Shown here in pieces: positions 55,092 through 64,000 of a stretch of DNA of 64,000 bases. Made by a program: the position numbers and the translations under genes. This DNA is from Neobacillus sp. CF12. GTDB taxonomy: Bacteria; Bacillota; Bacilli; Bacillales; Cytobacillaceae. Location of the stretch: contig NZ_JAUCEU010000007.1 in the NCBI RefSeq assembly GCF_030348765.1, positions 5,181,501-5,245,500 on the forward strand, in the 5' to 3' direction. A model generated the notes under the pieces. The model worked only from the letters and a program-made list of their open reading frames with translations. It was not told where the DNA came from and ran no database searches. How positions within the stretch are numbered: position 1 is the first letter of the stretch; each line of letters starts with the position of its first letter.

Positions 55092-55163
55092 TCGTAATTG
55101 CACTTATACGTTCGCAAGGAATAATTTTGATTAGACAATAATGATTCGCAGGAGGGTAAAGGA

Positions 55164-56141
55164 ATGACTAGAAAAGTATTAGTATTAGGGGAAACGCGTG
55201 ACGGTTCACTACGTAATGTTTCTTTCGAAGCAATTGCTGCAGCAAAAACAGTAGCAGAAGGCGGAGAAGTAGTAGCTGTTTTAATCGGAGAAAATGTTAG
55301 CGCTTTAGGTGCAGAGTTAGTTCAATTCGGTGCTGACCGCGTAGTTGTTGTTGAAGATGAAAAGTTAAAACAATATACATCTGATGGTTTCGCTCAAGCA
55401 TTGCTTGCTGTGCTTGAAAAGGAAAGTCCAGAAGGTTTAGTAATTGGGCATACTTCCTTAGGAAAAGACCTTTCCCCAAGGATTGCTGCTAAATTAGCTT
55501 CCGGTTTAATTTCTGATGCAACGGCTGTTGAAGTTGCAGGTGGGAATGTTGTCTTTACTCGACCTATCTATTCAGGTAAAGCGTTTGAAAAGAAAATTGT
55601 TACAGACGGTTTAATTTTTGCAACGGTTAGACCAAATAATATTGCACCACTAGCCAAAGATGAAAACAGAACAGGTGAAGTTGCTTCTCTATCAGTGGAA
55701 ATTAAAGACCTTCGTGCCATTATTAAAGAAGTAGTTAGAAAAGCAAGCGAAGGTGTTGATTTAAGTGAAGCAAAAGTCGTTATCTCTGGTGGCCGCGGGG
55801 TGAAGAGTGCGGAAGGCTTTGAACCACTTAAGGAATTAGCGAACGTTTTAGGCGGTGCCGTTGGTGCTTCTCGTGGAGCTTGTGATGCTGACTATTGTGA
55901 CTACTCCTTACAAATCGGTCAAACGGGTAAAGTTGTTACACCTGACTTATACATTGCCTGCGGTATTTCTGGAGCCATCCAGCACTTAGCAGGTATGTCC
56001 AACTCCAAGGTAATTGTTGCTATCAACAAAGACCCAGAAGCTAACATCTTTAAAGTAGCCGATTACGGAATTGTTGGTGACTTATTCGAGGTTGTACCAC
56101 TCTTAACGGAAGAGTTTAAAAAACTTAAAGTTCACTCATAA
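55164..56141 (+). CDS. etfA: Electron transfer flavoprotein alpha subunit
   Basis: FAD-carrying subunit of ETF, 325 residues. The C-terminal FAD domain shows VVISGGRGVKSAEGFEPL, GAVGASRGACDADY, QIGQTGKVVTPDLYIACGISGAIQHLAGM and AINKDPEANIFKVADYGIVGD. The ATG follows GCAGGAGGG. Last gene of the unit; a strong terminator follows. Confidence 0.97.
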   Translation: MTRKVLVLGETRDGSLRNVSFEAIAAAKTVAEGGEVVAVLIGENVSALGAELVQFGADRVVVVEDEKLKQYTSDGFAQALLAVLEKESPEGLVIGHTSLGKDLSPRIAAKLASGLISDATAVEVAGGNVVFTRPIYSGKAFEKKIVTDGLIFATVRPNNIAPLAKDENRTGEVASLSVEIKDLRAIIKEVVRKASEGVDLSEAKVVISGGRGVKSAEGFEPLKELANVLGGAVGASRGACDADYCDYSLQIGQTGKVVTPDLYIACGISGAIQHLAGMSNSKVIVAINKDPEANIFKVADYGIVGDLFEVVPLLTEEFKKLKVHS

Positions 56142-56142
56142 T

Positions 56143-56176
56143 AAAAGGGCGAGCAGTAACTAACTGCTCGCCTTTT
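56143..56176 (+). terminator. Rho-independent terminator after etfA
   Basis: AAAAGGGCGAGCAGT and ACTGCTCGCCTTTT form a long perfect stem ending in T's. Confidence 0.93.
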
Positions 56177-56304
56177 CTCATAGTATAAGCTGGAATACTT
56201 AATGTATTTTAGGGGAAATTACATGCGAGACAGATTATTAGCATGATGGTTTAAACAATGCTATACTTTCGTTGTATTTAGTATTCATTAGGAGGGCTTT
56301 ACAA

Positions 56305-56619
56305 ATGGCTATTTCAAACGTAACAGATGCAAATTTCTCTGCTGAAACAGGCTCTGGCCTTGTACTTGCGGATTTCTGGGCACCATGGTGTGGACCTTGT
56401 AAAATGATTGCTCCAGTTCTTGAGGAAATTGACTCAGAAATGGGCGATAAAGTAAAAATCGTAAAATTAGATGTAGACGATAATCAAGAAACTGCTGCTA
56501 AATACGGCGTTATGAGTATCCCTACACTTCTTGTTTTCAAAAATGGCGAAGTAGTTGACAAAGTAGTCGGCTTCCAACCTAAAGATGCTTTAGCAGGTGT
56601 ATTAGAAAAGCACGTATAA
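56305..56619 (+). CDS. trxA: Thioredoxin
   Basis: General cytoplasmic disulfide reductase, 104 residues, with the active site WAPWCGPCK and the cis-proline in [11 protein letters not shown]. The ATG at 56305 follows TTAGGAGGG. It is separated by terminators on both sides, so it forms its own transcript. SpxA or stress promoters known in B. subtilis cannot be confirmed here. Confidence 0.97.
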   Translation: MAISNVTDANFSAETGSGLVLADFWAPWCGPCKMIAPVLEEIDSEMGDKVKIVKLDVDDNQETAAKYGVMSIPTLLVFKNGEVVDKVVGFQPKDALAGVLEKHV

Positions 56620-56627
56620 GCAGAGAT

Positions 56628-56669
56628 AACCTTAGCTAGCAATACACTAGCTAAGGTTTTTTATTTTTT
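56628..56669 (+). terminator. Rho-independent terminator after trxA
   Basis: AACCTTAGCTAG and CTAGCTAAGGTT form a 12-bp perfect stem followed by T's. Confidence 0.93.
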
Positions 56670-56699
56670 ATTTACAAGCTGAGGATTTAATTTGGCAAT

Positions 56700-56833
56700 C
56701 TGTTGGTTGGAACGGAAGGCACGAAGACTCCTGCGGGAGAAGCGAGACAGGCGAGACCCCGCAGACACGCAGTGTCGAGGAGGCTCGGCGGTCGCCCGCG
56801 GAAAGCGAAGTGCCTGGAGTGGAAAGCAACAGA
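56700..56833 (+). repeat. Dispersed palindromic repeat, copy C
   Basis: Bounded by CTGTTG and CAACAG, with GAAGACTCCTGCGGGAG, CGAGACCCCGCAGAC, CAGTGTCGAGGAGGCTCGG and CCCGCGGAAAGCGAAG. Same family as the two copies in the IS remnant near 13 kb. It fills most of the trxA-uvrC gap. The 71-codon frame across it is not coding. Confidence 0.8.
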
Positions 56834-56938
56834 AACTTAATAAACAGCCATTGGAAAAAGAATCAGGCTTTTCTTTATCTGCTTTATCATTTAAAATTTT
56901 AGGATAGATATAAAAAAGACGGAGAGGAGCAGCTTGGA

Positions 56939-58711
56939 ATGAATGAAAACATCAAACAAAAATTAACACTGCTGCCTGATCAGCCTGGCTGCTACTTGAT
57001 GAAGGACCGTCAGGGAACGATCATTTATGTAGGAAAAGCAAAAATACTGAAAAATCGAGTGCGGTCTTATTTCTCAGGTTCACACGATGGAAAAACGTTT
57101 CGACTTGTAAATGAAATTGAGGACTTTGAATATATCGTTACCTCATCCAATATAGAAGCACTGCTTCTTGAGTTAAATTTAATAAAAAAATACGATCCAA
57201 AATATAATGTGATGCTGAAGGATGATAAGACTTATCCGTTTATAAAGCTGACGGCGGAAAGACATCCGAAACTAATCATTACTAGAAAAGTAAAAAAGGA
57301 TAAAGGTAAATACTTTGGTCCCTATCCGAACGTCATGGCTGCAAATGAAACAAAAAAGCTGCTAGATCGAATTTACCCTTTACGGAAATGTTCAACCCTT
57401 CCGGACCGCGTATGTTTGTACTATCACTTAGGCCAGTGCCTGGCACCATGCGTTAACGAAGTTCATGAAGAGCAATACAAACAAATGACAGATGAAATTA
57501 CCCGCTTTCTCAATGGCGGTTTCAAAGAAATAAAAAAAGAACTAACAGAGAAAATGACCAGTGCCTCAGAAGAATTAGATTTTGAGCGTGCCAAGGAATT
57601 CCGCGACAAAATTTTTCATATTGAAACCATAATGGAAAAACAAAAAATCACGATGACAGATTTTACGGATCGTGATGTTTTTGGCTATGCCGTCGATAAA
57701 GGCTGGATGTGTGTGCAAGTGTTCTTTGTTCGCCAGGGAAAACTAATCGAACGTGACGTTTCCATGTTTCCAATTTACAATGAGCCGGAAGAAGAAATTT
57801 TGACTTTTCTTGGTCAGTTTTACGAAAAGTCGAATCATTTTAAGCCAAAGGAAATTCTCATTCAAGATGAAATTGACTTGAGTTTAGCGGAACAGCTTCT
57901 TCAAGTTAAGGTACTAAAGCCGCAGCGTGGTCAGAAAAAAGATCTTATTAAAATGGCTATTAAAAATGCAAAAATCGCATTGAATGAGAAGTTTTCGTTA
58001 ATTGAAAAGGATGAAGTACGCACGATTAAAGCAGTTGAGAATCTTGGTGAGCTTATGGGCATCTATACCCCGCACCGAATTGAGTCCTTTGATAACTCAA
58101 ATATTCAGGGGACAGACCCTGTATCTGCCATGGTGGTATTTATTGATGGAAAGCCAAATAAGCGAGAATATCGAAAGTATAAGATTAAATCCGTTAAAGG
58201 CCCTGATGATTATGAATCAATGCGTGAAGTAACAAGAAGAAGGTATTCAAGAGCGCTAAAAGAGGAATTACCACTTCCTGACCTCATCATTATTGATGGT
58301 GGTAAAGGACATGTGGAGGCGGTCAGAGACGTCCTAGAAAATGAACTTGGCTTAGATATTCCACTCGCTGGATTGGTGAAGGATGATAAACACCGAACAT
58401 CAAATCTTCTCTATGGAAATCCACTTGAGATTATTCCACTGGGAAGGAACAGCCAAGAGTTTTATTTATTACAAAGAATTCAAGATGAGGTTCACCGTTT
58501 TGCGATTACCTTTCACCGTCAAATTCGTGGGAAAAGCGCTTTTCAGTCATTGCTAGATGATATTCCAGGTGTGGGTGAAAAACGTAAAAAACAACTGTTA
58601 AAAGAATTTGGTTCAGTAAAGAAAATGAAAGAAGCGACATTCGAAGAATTTCGTGCGCTTGGTATTCCTGCCCCTGTAGTGGAGGAATTAATTAAAAAAC
58701 TTCAATCTTAG
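56939..58711 (+). CDS. uvrC: UvrABC system protein C
   Basis: Makes the dual incisions in nucleotide excision repair. The 590-residue protein has an N-terminal GIY-YIG domain ([19 protein letters not shown]), the central Cys region [21 protein letters not shown], a UVR motif (about 200-235, [13 protein letters not shown]), the endonuclease block [21 protein letters not shown] with DGGKGH, and a C-terminal helix-hairpin-helix pair ([19 protein letters not shown]). The ATG follows GGAGAGGAG. Confidence 0.97.
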   Translation: MNENIKQKLTLLPDQPGCYLMKDRQGTIIYVGKAKILKNRVRSYFSGSHDGKTFRLVNEIEDFEYIVTSSNIEALLLELNLIKKYDPKYNVMLKDDKTYPFIKLTAERHPKLIITRKVKKDKGKYFGPYPNVMAANETKKLLDRIYPLRKCSTLPDRVCLYYHLGQCLAPCVNEVHEEQYKQMTDEITRFLNGGFKEIKKELTEKMTSASEELDFERAKEFRDKIFHIETIMEKQKITMTDFTDRDVFGYAVDKGWMCVQVFFVRQGKLIERDVSMFPIYNEPEEEILTFLGQFYEKSNHFKPKEILIQDEIDLSLAEQLLQVKVLKPQRGQKKDLIKMAIKNAKIALNEKFSLIEKDEVRTIKAVENLGELMGIYTPHRIESFDNSNIQGTDPVSAMVVFIDGKPNKREYRKYKIKSVKGPDDYESMREVTRRRYSRALKEELPLPDLIIIDGGKGHVEAVRDVLENELGLDIPLAGLVKDDKHRTSNLLYGNPLEIIPLGRNSQEFYLLQRIQDEVHRFAITFHRQIRGKSAFQSLLDDIPGVGEKRKKQLLKEFGSVKKMKEATFEEFRALGIPAPVVEELIKKLQS

Positions 58712-58714
58712 TAA

Positions 58715-58743
58715 TTGTCAGAAAAAAACCGCTATGCTATAAT
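58715..58743 (+). promoter_or_regulatory. lysC promoter
   Basis: TTGTCA (58715-58720), 17 bases, TATAAT (58738-58743). It starts only four bases after the uvrC stop. Confidence 0.7.
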
Positions 58744-58784
58744 GAGTGAAAATTTATAAATACTATCACTTTTTAATACTGAAG

Positions 58785-59031
58785 TGAAGGTAGAGGTGCG
58801 AACTTCAATAGTAATGATTCTGAGAAGGATGAGCTTCAAGGAAGAATCATGAAAGGGGATGTTCGCCGAAGTGAAGGAAGTCTCATTTCTTTCTTTGCTG
58901 GTCCTGTATTGAATAAATGCCGGATTGTCAAGACTGTATGTCTTGGAGAGCTATCTTACATTGTCGACGCAGAAATTTTTTTGTGTATTTAAAGCAATGA
59001 GATGCCCTCTCATTGCTTTTTATTTTTTTTG
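58785..59031 (+). promoter_or_regulatory. Lysine riboswitch (L box) with terminator, before lysC
   Basis: The conserved core segments are present: TAGAGGTGCGAACTTCA, AGTAATGATTCTG, AAAGGGGATGTTCGCCGAAG and TTTGCTGG. An expression platform terminator (AAAGCAATGAGA/TCTCATTGCTTT followed by T's) lies at 58991-59031. Lysine binding would promote termination and lower aspartokinase II synthesis. Confidence 0.93.
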
Positions 59032-59089
59032 CGGGGAAAAATACAATGATAGCTAAACCTATAACTGAAAACTGAAAGCAGGGGAAAAG

Positions 59090-60313
59090 ATGGGTTTAAT
59101 TGTACAAAAGTTTGGCGGCACTTCGGTTGGAAGTGTAGAAAGAATACTAAATGTAGCACAGCGGGTAAAAGCTGAAACCGAACAGGGGAATCAGGTTGTT
59201 GTCGTGGTTTCAGCAATGGGGAAATCAACGGATCAATTGGTGAATTTAGCAAAAGAAATTTCAGGGCAGCCAAATAAACGAGATATGGATATGCTGTTAA
59301 GCACAGGTGAACAGGTAACAATCGCTTTATTATCAATGGCGCTTAATGAGCAAGGTTTACCTGCCGTTTCGTTTACAGGCTGGCAGGCTGGAATTGTCAC
59401 AGAGCCTGTCCATGGGAATGCCCGGATTACCACTATTAATACAGAGTCTGTACAGCATCAACTGAATGCTGGGAATGTGGTAATTGTTGCAGGTTTCCAA
59501 GGGATTACGGAAGATGGCGAGATTACAACCCTCGGACGTGGTGGTTCAGATACGACAGCGGTCGCGTTAGCTGCAGCGCTAAAGGCAGATAAATGCGATA
59601 TTTATACAGATGTAACGGGGGTTTTCACAACCGATCCGAGATATGTGAAAAGTGCACGTAAATTAAAATCAGTGTCTTATGATGAAATGCTTGAACTTGC
59701 CAACTTAGGGGCAGGTGTCCTGCACCCGAGAGCAGTAGAATTTGCGAAAAACTATCAAGTAAGGTTAGAAGTTCGCTCAAGTCTAGAAAGAGTAGAAGGA
59801 ACAGTGATTGAGGAGGAAGCATCAATGGAACAAAACCTAGTAGTCCGTGGAGTGGCATTTGAAGATGAAATTACAAAGGTAAGCGTATTAGGGCTTGCTA
59901 ATTCGTTAACGAGCTTGTCAACAATCTTTACAACATTAGCTGAGAACCATTTAAACGTCGATATTATCGTTCAAAGCACAACTGAAGCAGAAAGTGCTAA
60001 TCTTGCCTTCTCCATTAAAACAGATGATTTATTAGAAACGTTAAATGTCCTTGAAAATAATAAAGGTGTTCTTAATTATGAGCAACTTGATGCAGAAAAC
60101 AAGCTGGCGAAAGTGTCGATCGTTGGCTCGGGAATGATTTCAAACCCAGGAGTTGCAGCAAAGATGTTTGAAGTGCTTGCAACCAATCAAATTCAAATAA
60201 AAATGGTCAGCACCTCAGAAATCAAAGTCTCAGCCGTAGTCGAAGAAAAACACATGCTAAAAGCCGTAGAAGTGTTACACCAAGAATTTGGTCTTTCCAC
60301 CGACAACCAATAA
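59090..60313 (+). CDS. lysC: Aspartokinase II, alpha and beta subunits
   Basis: Phosphorylates aspartate, the entry to lysine, threonine, methionine and diaminopimelate synthesis. The 407-residue protein has the kinase block LIVQKFGGTSVGS, LGRGGSDTTAVALAAAL and two C-terminal ACT domains (about 255-400). As in B. subtilis, an internal start gives the beta subunit from codon 246 (ATG 59825). The ATG at 59090 follows AGGGGAAAAG. Control is by the lysine riboswitch. Confidence 0.96.
   Translation: MGLIVQKFGGTSVGSVERILNVAQRVKAETEQGNQVVVVVSAMGKSTDQLVNLAKEISGQPNKRDMDMLLSTGEQVTIALLSMALNEQGLPAVSFTGWQAGIVTEPVHGNARITTINTESVQHQLNAGNVVIVAGFQGITEDGEITTLGRGGSDTTAVALAAALKADKCDIYTDVTGVFTTDPRYVKSARKLKSVSYDEMLELANLGAGVLHPRAVEFAKNYQVRLEVRSSLERVEGTVIEEEASMEQNLVVRGVAFEDEITKVSVLGLANSLTSLSTIFTTLAENHLNVDIIVQSTTEAESANLAFSIKTDDLLETLNVLENNKGVLNYEQLDAENKLAKVSIVGSGMISNPGVAAKMFEVLATNQIQIKMVSTSEIKVSAVVEEKHMLKAVEVLHQEFGLSTDNQ
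59810..60313 (+). promoter_or_regulatory. Internal translation start for the LysC beta subunit
   Basis: Within lysC, GAGGAGG (59810-59816) lies eight bases before an in-frame ATG at 59825 (codon 246), giving a 162-residue product that contains the ACT domains. In B. subtilis the beta subunit starts at Met246, exactly this position. Confidence 0.8.
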
Positions 60314-60342
60314 AAGAAAAAAGCGGTGACTCAGGCACCGCT
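60311..60342 (-). terminator. Terminator of yslB (minus strand)
   Basis: On the minus strand AGCGGTG and CACCGCT (7 bp) are followed by T's (the A-rich run at 60311-60321). It may also stop lysC transcripts. Confidence 0.75.
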
Positions 60343-60357
60343 GCCCCACTTTGCGCG

Positions 60358-60810
60358 TCATATGGAGTCTTTGTGATCCCATTTGACGGTGAAGTGGACT
60401 TTGTTTGCTTTTTTTACTGGGTGTTCAAAGGTTTCGGCGATGACTTGTTTTTGGAGTTGAATTTGTTCTGCTAGGAAGCCTGCTTCGATTTGGAAGTAGT
60501 GTTCGGCTTTTGTTTTGACGCGAGAAACGATTAGCGGGCTTACTAGTTCGAATTCAATTTGATCTTTTCTCTCCTTTGTTAGTTGGAGCTGCCCCCATGA
60601 GGCTTTTGTAAAGAATTCAATGATGTCTTCGAGCGTGTTTAATGGGTGCTTACGCGCTAATCTTTTTCCAGCCCAATAAAGAATCTCTGGAGTGTCTTTT
60701 CCTAAAATCTCAGGCAATACAAATTCTCTAATTAACTCATAACCAAATAGTGAAATATTTCTTGGTTCATCACTTTGTAAAGTAAGTTCAACGGCAGTAC
60801 TTTCATTCAT
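60358..60810 (-). CDS. yslB: DUF2507 family protein YslB
   Basis: A 150-residue soluble protein beginning MNESTAVELT. It has the DUF2507 block ISLFGYELIREFVLPEILG and YWAGKRLARKHPL. The ATG at 60810 follows GAGGGGG at good spacing; the longer frame has no ribosome site. It lies between lysC and sdhC on the opposite strand, as in B. subtilis. Function not established. Confidence 0.88.
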   Translation of the reverse strand: MNESTAVELTLQSDEPRNISLFGYELIREFVLPEILGKDTPEILYWAGKRLARKHPLNTLEDIIEFFTKASWGQLQLTKERKDQIEFELVSPLIVSRVKTKAEHYFQIEAGFLAEQIQLQKQVIAETFEHPVKKANKVHFTVKWDHKDSI

Positions 60811-61123
60811 ATTACTTCCCCCTCTTTCTACCATTCTATTATATACAACTACAACTTTAAAGAAGAACACTTATAATGGGAAATAGTGTAAAGCGTTAGC
60901 GTGTTGAAGGATTATTATCTTGCAATACGATAGCCTGTCTTTCATCATAATTATGTTTCCCAAATCAAATCTTAGAGTGATGATAAAAATTAATTTTTTT
61001 AAAGTAATTTTACTGGTTTTAATACTATATATTTCCATTATTATAAACAAATCTTACAATTTATTATAATATCAATATATTTAAAAAATTTTATATTTAT
61101 GTGATTTTTGTGTATCCGTTTTC

Positions 61124-61256
61124 TTGACGCTCTTTCCGGATGGGAGTAAAATGGACATGTCACATAATTGTCACAGTGATGCTAAGTTTGAATTCTACTT
61201 AAAAGAATATTAAAAAACTGCTTAACATCATTTTAAAAATTCAAGGGGGGTTAATT
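61124..61256 (+). promoter_or_regulatory. sdhCAB promoter and structured leader
   Basis: TTGACG (61124-61129), 17 bases, TAAAAT (61147-61152) is the likely promoter. The leader can fold with TGATG-TAAG (61177-61186) against CTTA-CATCA (61221-61230), separated by a C/A mismatch. The ribosome site GGGGGG (about 61245-61250) follows. G-rich sdhC ribosome sites are targets of C-rich iron-sparing small RNAs (FsrA) in B. subtilis; that is only a possibility here. Confidence 0.5.
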
Positions 61257-61865
61257 ATGGCGGGGAATCGAGAGTTTTTGAATCGAAGATTGCATTCATT
61301 ACTAGGAGTAATTCCAATAGGTTTATTCCTTGTGCAGCATCTAGTAGTCAATCATTTTGCTACAGGAGGGGCTGAGTCCTTTAACAAAGCTGCGGATTTT
61401 ATGGGGAACCTTCCTTTTAGAATTGTCCTAGAAACTGTAATTATTTATTTACCAATTTTATTTCATGCAATCTATGGGCTTTATATTGCTTTTACCGCAA
61501 AGAACAATGCAGGGAAATATAGTTATTTCAGAAACTGGATGTTCTTACTACAGCGTGTATCAGGTGTCATTACGTTAATCTTTATCACTTGGCACGTATG
61601 GCAAACGCGCGTTGCAGCAGCATTTGGGGCACATGTAAACTATGACATGATGGCAGATATCCTATCTTCACCATTCATGTTTGGTTTCTATCTGATTGGT
61701 GTCATTTCAACTATTTTCCACTTTGCAAACGGATTGTGGTCATTCTTTGTTAGCTGGGGTATTACAGTTTCCCCACGTTCACAAGTAATTTCTACATATT
61801 TTACAATTGGTGTTTTCTTCGTTCTTTCTATCGTAGCAATTAGAACACTTTTAGCTTTCGTTTAA
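61257..61865 (+). CDS. sdhC: Succinate dehydrogenase cytochrome b558 subunit
   Basis: Membrane anchor of complex II carrying two hemes b; passes electrons to menaquinone. The 202-residue length equals B. subtilis SdhC. Five membrane helices are visible (about 12-32, 58-78, 96-116, 134-155, 176-198), with histidines in FLVQHLVVNHF, LFHAIYGLY, ITWHVWQ and FHFANGLW as heme ligands. First gene of sdhCAB. Confidence 0.96.
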   Translation: MAGNREFLNRRLHSLLGVIPIGLFLVQHLVVNHFATGGAESFNKAADFMGNLPFRIVLETVIIYLPILFHAIYGLYIAFTAKNNAGKYSYFRNWMFLLQRVSGVITLIFITWHVWQTRVAAAFGAHVNYDMMADILSSPFMFGFYLIGVISTIFHFANGLWSFFVSWGITVSPRSQVISTYFTIGVFFVLSIVAIRTLLAFV

Positions 61866-61926
61866 AAATAAACTTCATACTATGTGTTGAAAATATCGGA
61901 TTTTTGGATTAAGGGAGTGAGTCACA

Positions 61927-63684
61927 ATGAGTAAGGGTAAGGTGATCATCGTTGGTGGCGGCTTAGCCGGCTTAATGGCAACCATCAAAGTTGCAGAAGA
62001 AGGAACACCAGTAGAATTATTTTCACTTGTTCCAGTAAAACGTTCCCACTCCGTTTGTGCCCAAGGTGGTATGAATGGAGCAGTAAATACAAAAGGTGAA
62101 GGTGATTCACCATGGATTCACTTTGATGATACCGTATATGGCGGAGACTTCTTAGCCAACCAGCCTCCAGTAAAGGCAATGTGTGAGGCAGCACCTGGTA
62201 TCATTCACTTAATGGACCGGATGGGCGTTATGTTTAATCGTACACCAGAAGGACTATTAGATTTCCGTCGCTTCGGGGGTACTCAGCATTCGCGTACAGC
62301 ATTTGCGGGTGCAACTACTGGTCAACAGCTGTTATATGCGTTGGACGAGCAGGTTCGCCGTCACGAAGTAGCGGGATTAGTTACAAAATACGAAGGCTGG
62401 GAATTCTTGGGTTCGGTTGTAGATGACGATGGAGTTTGCCGCGGAATTGTCGCACAAAACTTAACATCTATGGAAATCAAATCCTTTGCTGGGGATGCTG
62501 TCATTATGGCAACCGGCGGTCCTGGAATCATCTTCGGAAAAACAACGAACTCTGTTATTAATACAGGTTCGGCTGCATCCATCGTGTATCAACAAGGTGC
62601 ATATTACGCAAATGGTGAAATGATTCAAATTCACCCTACTGCCATTCCAGGAGATGATAAACTTCGTCTAATGAGTGAATCGGCTCGTGGTGAAGGTGGT
62701 CGGGTTTGGACGTATAAGGACGGAAAACCATGGTACTTCCTAGAGGAAAAGTATCCGGCTTACGGAAATCTAGTACCACGTGATATTGCAACTCGTGAAA
62801 TCTTCTCTGTCTGTGTGGATCAAAAGCTTGGTATTAATGGCGAGAACATGGTATACCTAGATCTTTCACATAAAGATCCAAAAGAACTAGATATTAAACT
62901 TGGTGGAATCATTGAAATCTATGAGAAATTCATGGGTGATGATCCGCGTAAAGTTCCAATGAAAATTTTCCCTGCCGTACATTATTCAATGGGTGGGCTA
63001 TGGGTTGATTATGATCAAATGACGAATATTCCTGGACTTTTTGCTGCCGGTGAGTGTGATTATTCACAGCACGGTGCCAATCGTTTAGGTGCGAACTCAT
63101 TACTTTCTGCTATTTATGGCGGTATGGTCGTTGGACCTAATGCTGTAAGATACATCAAAGGTCTTGAGAAGAGTTCAGATGCTGTATCATCAACTGTATT
63201 TGATCGTCATGTGAAGGAACAAGAAGATAAGTGGGCTTCCATTATGTCTTTAAGTGGTACGGAAAATGCGTACGTTCTTCACAAGGAGCTTGGTGAATGG
63301 ATGACTGATAATGTTACCGTTGTTCGCCACAATGACAGACTATTAAAGACAGATGAAAAGATTCAAGAGTTATTAGAGCGTTATAAAAATATTAACATTC
63401 AAGATACAAGCAAATGGAGCAATCAGGGAGCAACCTTTACGCGTCAATTACAAAACATGCTTCAATTGGCACGCGTAATCACAATCGGTGCTTACAATCG
63501 TAATGAAAGCCGCGGCGCACATTATAAGCCTGAATTCCCGAACCGTGATGATGAAAACTTCTTAAAAACAACAATGGCGAAATTTGTTGATGGCTCATCT
63601 GCACCAGCTTTCCATTACGAGGAGATTGACGTTTCCTTAATCAAGCCTCGTGAACGCAACTATGCAAAAAAGAAAGGGGAGTAG
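61927..63684 (+). CDS. sdhA: Succinate dehydrogenase flavoprotein subunit
   Basis: Oxidises succinate to fumarate; carries covalent FAD. The 585-residue protein begins with the FAD motif IIVGGGLAGLMATIK. The flavin-linking His is in KRSHSVCAQGGMNGAVN, and active-site blocks FRRFGGTQHSRTAF, HPTAIPG, VHYSMGGLWVD and GANRLGANSLL are present. The ATG follows GGGAGTGAG. Next in the sdhCAB operon after sdhC. Confidence 0.97.
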   Translation: MSKGKVIIVGGGLAGLMATIKVAEEGTPVELFSLVPVKRSHSVCAQGGMNGAVNTKGEGDSPWIHFDDTVYGGDFLANQPPVKAMCEAAPGIIHLMDRMGVMFNRTPEGLLDFRRFGGTQHSRTAFAGATTGQQLLYALDEQVRRHEVAGLVTKYEGWEFLGSVVDDDGVCRGIVAQNLTSMEIKSFAGDAVIMATGGPGIIFGKTTNSVINTGSAASIVYQQGAYYANGEMIQIHPTAIPGDDKLRLMSESARGEGGRVWTYKDGKPWYFLEEKYPAYGNLVPRDIATREIFSVCVDQKLGINGENMVYLDLSHKDPKELDIKLGGIIEIYEKFMGDDPRKVPMKIFPAVHYSMGGLWVDYDQMTNIPGLFAAGECDYSQHGANRLGANSLLSAIYGGMVVGPNAVRYIKGLEKSSDAVSSTVFDRHVKEQEDKWASIMSLSGTENAYVLHKELGEWMTDNVTVVRHNDRLLKTDEKIQELLERYKNINIQDTSKWSNQGATFTRQLQNMLQLARVITIGAYNRNESRGAHYKPEFPNRDDENFLKTTMAKFVDGSSAPAFHYEEIDVSLIKPRERNYAKKKGE

Positions 63685-63690
63685 TAACAT

Positions 63691-64000
63691 ATGTCTGAAA
63701 ATAAAACAGTAAAATTTATTGTTACCCGTCAAGATAGCCCTGATTCTGCTCCTTATGAAGAGGAGTTTGAGCTAGCGTACCGTCCAAATATGAACGTAAT
63801 TTCTGCTTTAATGGAAATTCGTAGAAATCCTGTTAATACAAAAGGACAAGCTACTTCCCCAATTACTTGGGATAGTAACTGTCTTGAAGAAGTTTGTGGA
63901 GCATGTTCCATGGTGATTAACGGTAAGCCGCGCCAATCATGTTCGGCGCTTGTTGATCAATTAGAACAGCCAATCCGTCTAGAGCCAATGAGAACATTCC
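63691..64000 (+). CDS. sdhB: Succinate dehydrogenase iron-sulfur subunit, N-terminal part (cut by window edge)
   Basis: The first about 103 residues of SdhB. The plant-type ferredoxin domain is visible, with the [2Fe-2S] ligands in SNCLEEVCGACSMVINGKPRQSC. The ATG at 63691 lies six bases after the sdhA stop, with GGGGAG at the sdhA end as ribosome site. The C-terminal domain with the other two clusters is outside the window. Confidence 0.95.
   Translation, partial: MSENKTVKFIVTRQDSPDSAPYEEEFELAYRPNMNVISALMEIRRNPVNTKGQATSPITWDSNCLEEVCGACSMVINGKPRQSCSALVDQLEQPIRLEPMRTF

Noticed and set aside
56692..56907. 71-codon frame between trxA and uvrC
   Set aside because: It is palindromic repeat copy C read through.

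Overview
The window is a low-GC, Gram-positive chromosome segment from an endospore-forming member of the Bacillaceae. The evidence is gene order and content: citZ-icd-mdh, phoPR-polA-mutM-ytaF-coaE, gapB-speD-nrdR-dnaB-dnaI-ytxC-thrS, infC-rpmI-rplT-ysdA, ysdC-sspI-ysgA-pheST, rnhC-zapA-cvpA-polX-mutS2-yshE, lcfA-fadR-fadB-etfBA-trxA-uvrC, and lysC-yslB-sdhCAB follow the Bacillus subtilis backbone closely. The small spore protein gene sspI and ytaF point to sporulation. It is not B. subtilis itself: a MaoC-like gene lies between mdh and phoP, and dut lies beside a DUF2089-like HTH/membrane protein pair. I cannot name the species.

Layout: 1-4.8 kb holds an AI-2E family permease, a DUF441 membrane protein and the TCA genes. 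4.9-12.8 kb holds the phosphate two-component system and DNA repair/replication genes. 12.8-13.9 kb is a decayed IS1182-family element with two nested palindromic repeats. 14.0-20.3 kb holds gluconeogenic gapB, speD, and the replication-initiation block. 20.3-24.3 kb holds thrS (T-box) and the infC-rpmI-rplT operon (L20 leader, AUU start). 24.3-28.9 kb has small membrane proteins, dUTPase, an M42 peptidase and sspI. 28.9-40.3 kb holds ysgA, pheST (T-box), rnhC and the zapA to yshE block. 50.9-56.6 kb is the FadR-controlled fatty-acid degradation/ETF block plus trxA. 56.9-64 kb holds uvrC, lysC (lysine riboswitch and an internal translation start), yslB and sdhCA with the beginning of sdhB.

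The one clear accessory region is 40.3-50.8 kb, inserted between yshE and lcfA. It is a Fur-controlled hydroxamate-citrate siderophore locus in the exact rhbABCDEF order (diaminobutyrate aminotransferase, decarboxylase, IucA/IucC synthetase, acetyltransferase, monooxygenase, second IucA/IucC synthetase), as in rhizobactin 1021/schizokinen pathways. A separately Fur-controlled pair precedes it: a second IucB-like acetyltransferase, apparently with a non-AUG start, and an HSL-type esterase. Hand-counted samples inside the locus (52% and 47% G+C over 60 bases each) exceed those outside (40% and 38%), suggesting acquisition. No transporter gene is present. At the left edge of the locus is an orphan T-box leader with its terminator but no downstream gene.

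I found no CRISPR array, tRNA, rRNA or phage. The most unusual items are the orphan T-box, the extra acyltransferase/esterase arm of the siderophore locus, a 10-codon uORF overlapping the speD start inside a structured leader, a possible RBS-sequestering hairpin before ytaF, a dispersed repeat lodged between the thrS promoter and its T-box, and two kinds of intergenic tandem repeat (20-bp and 52-bp periods).
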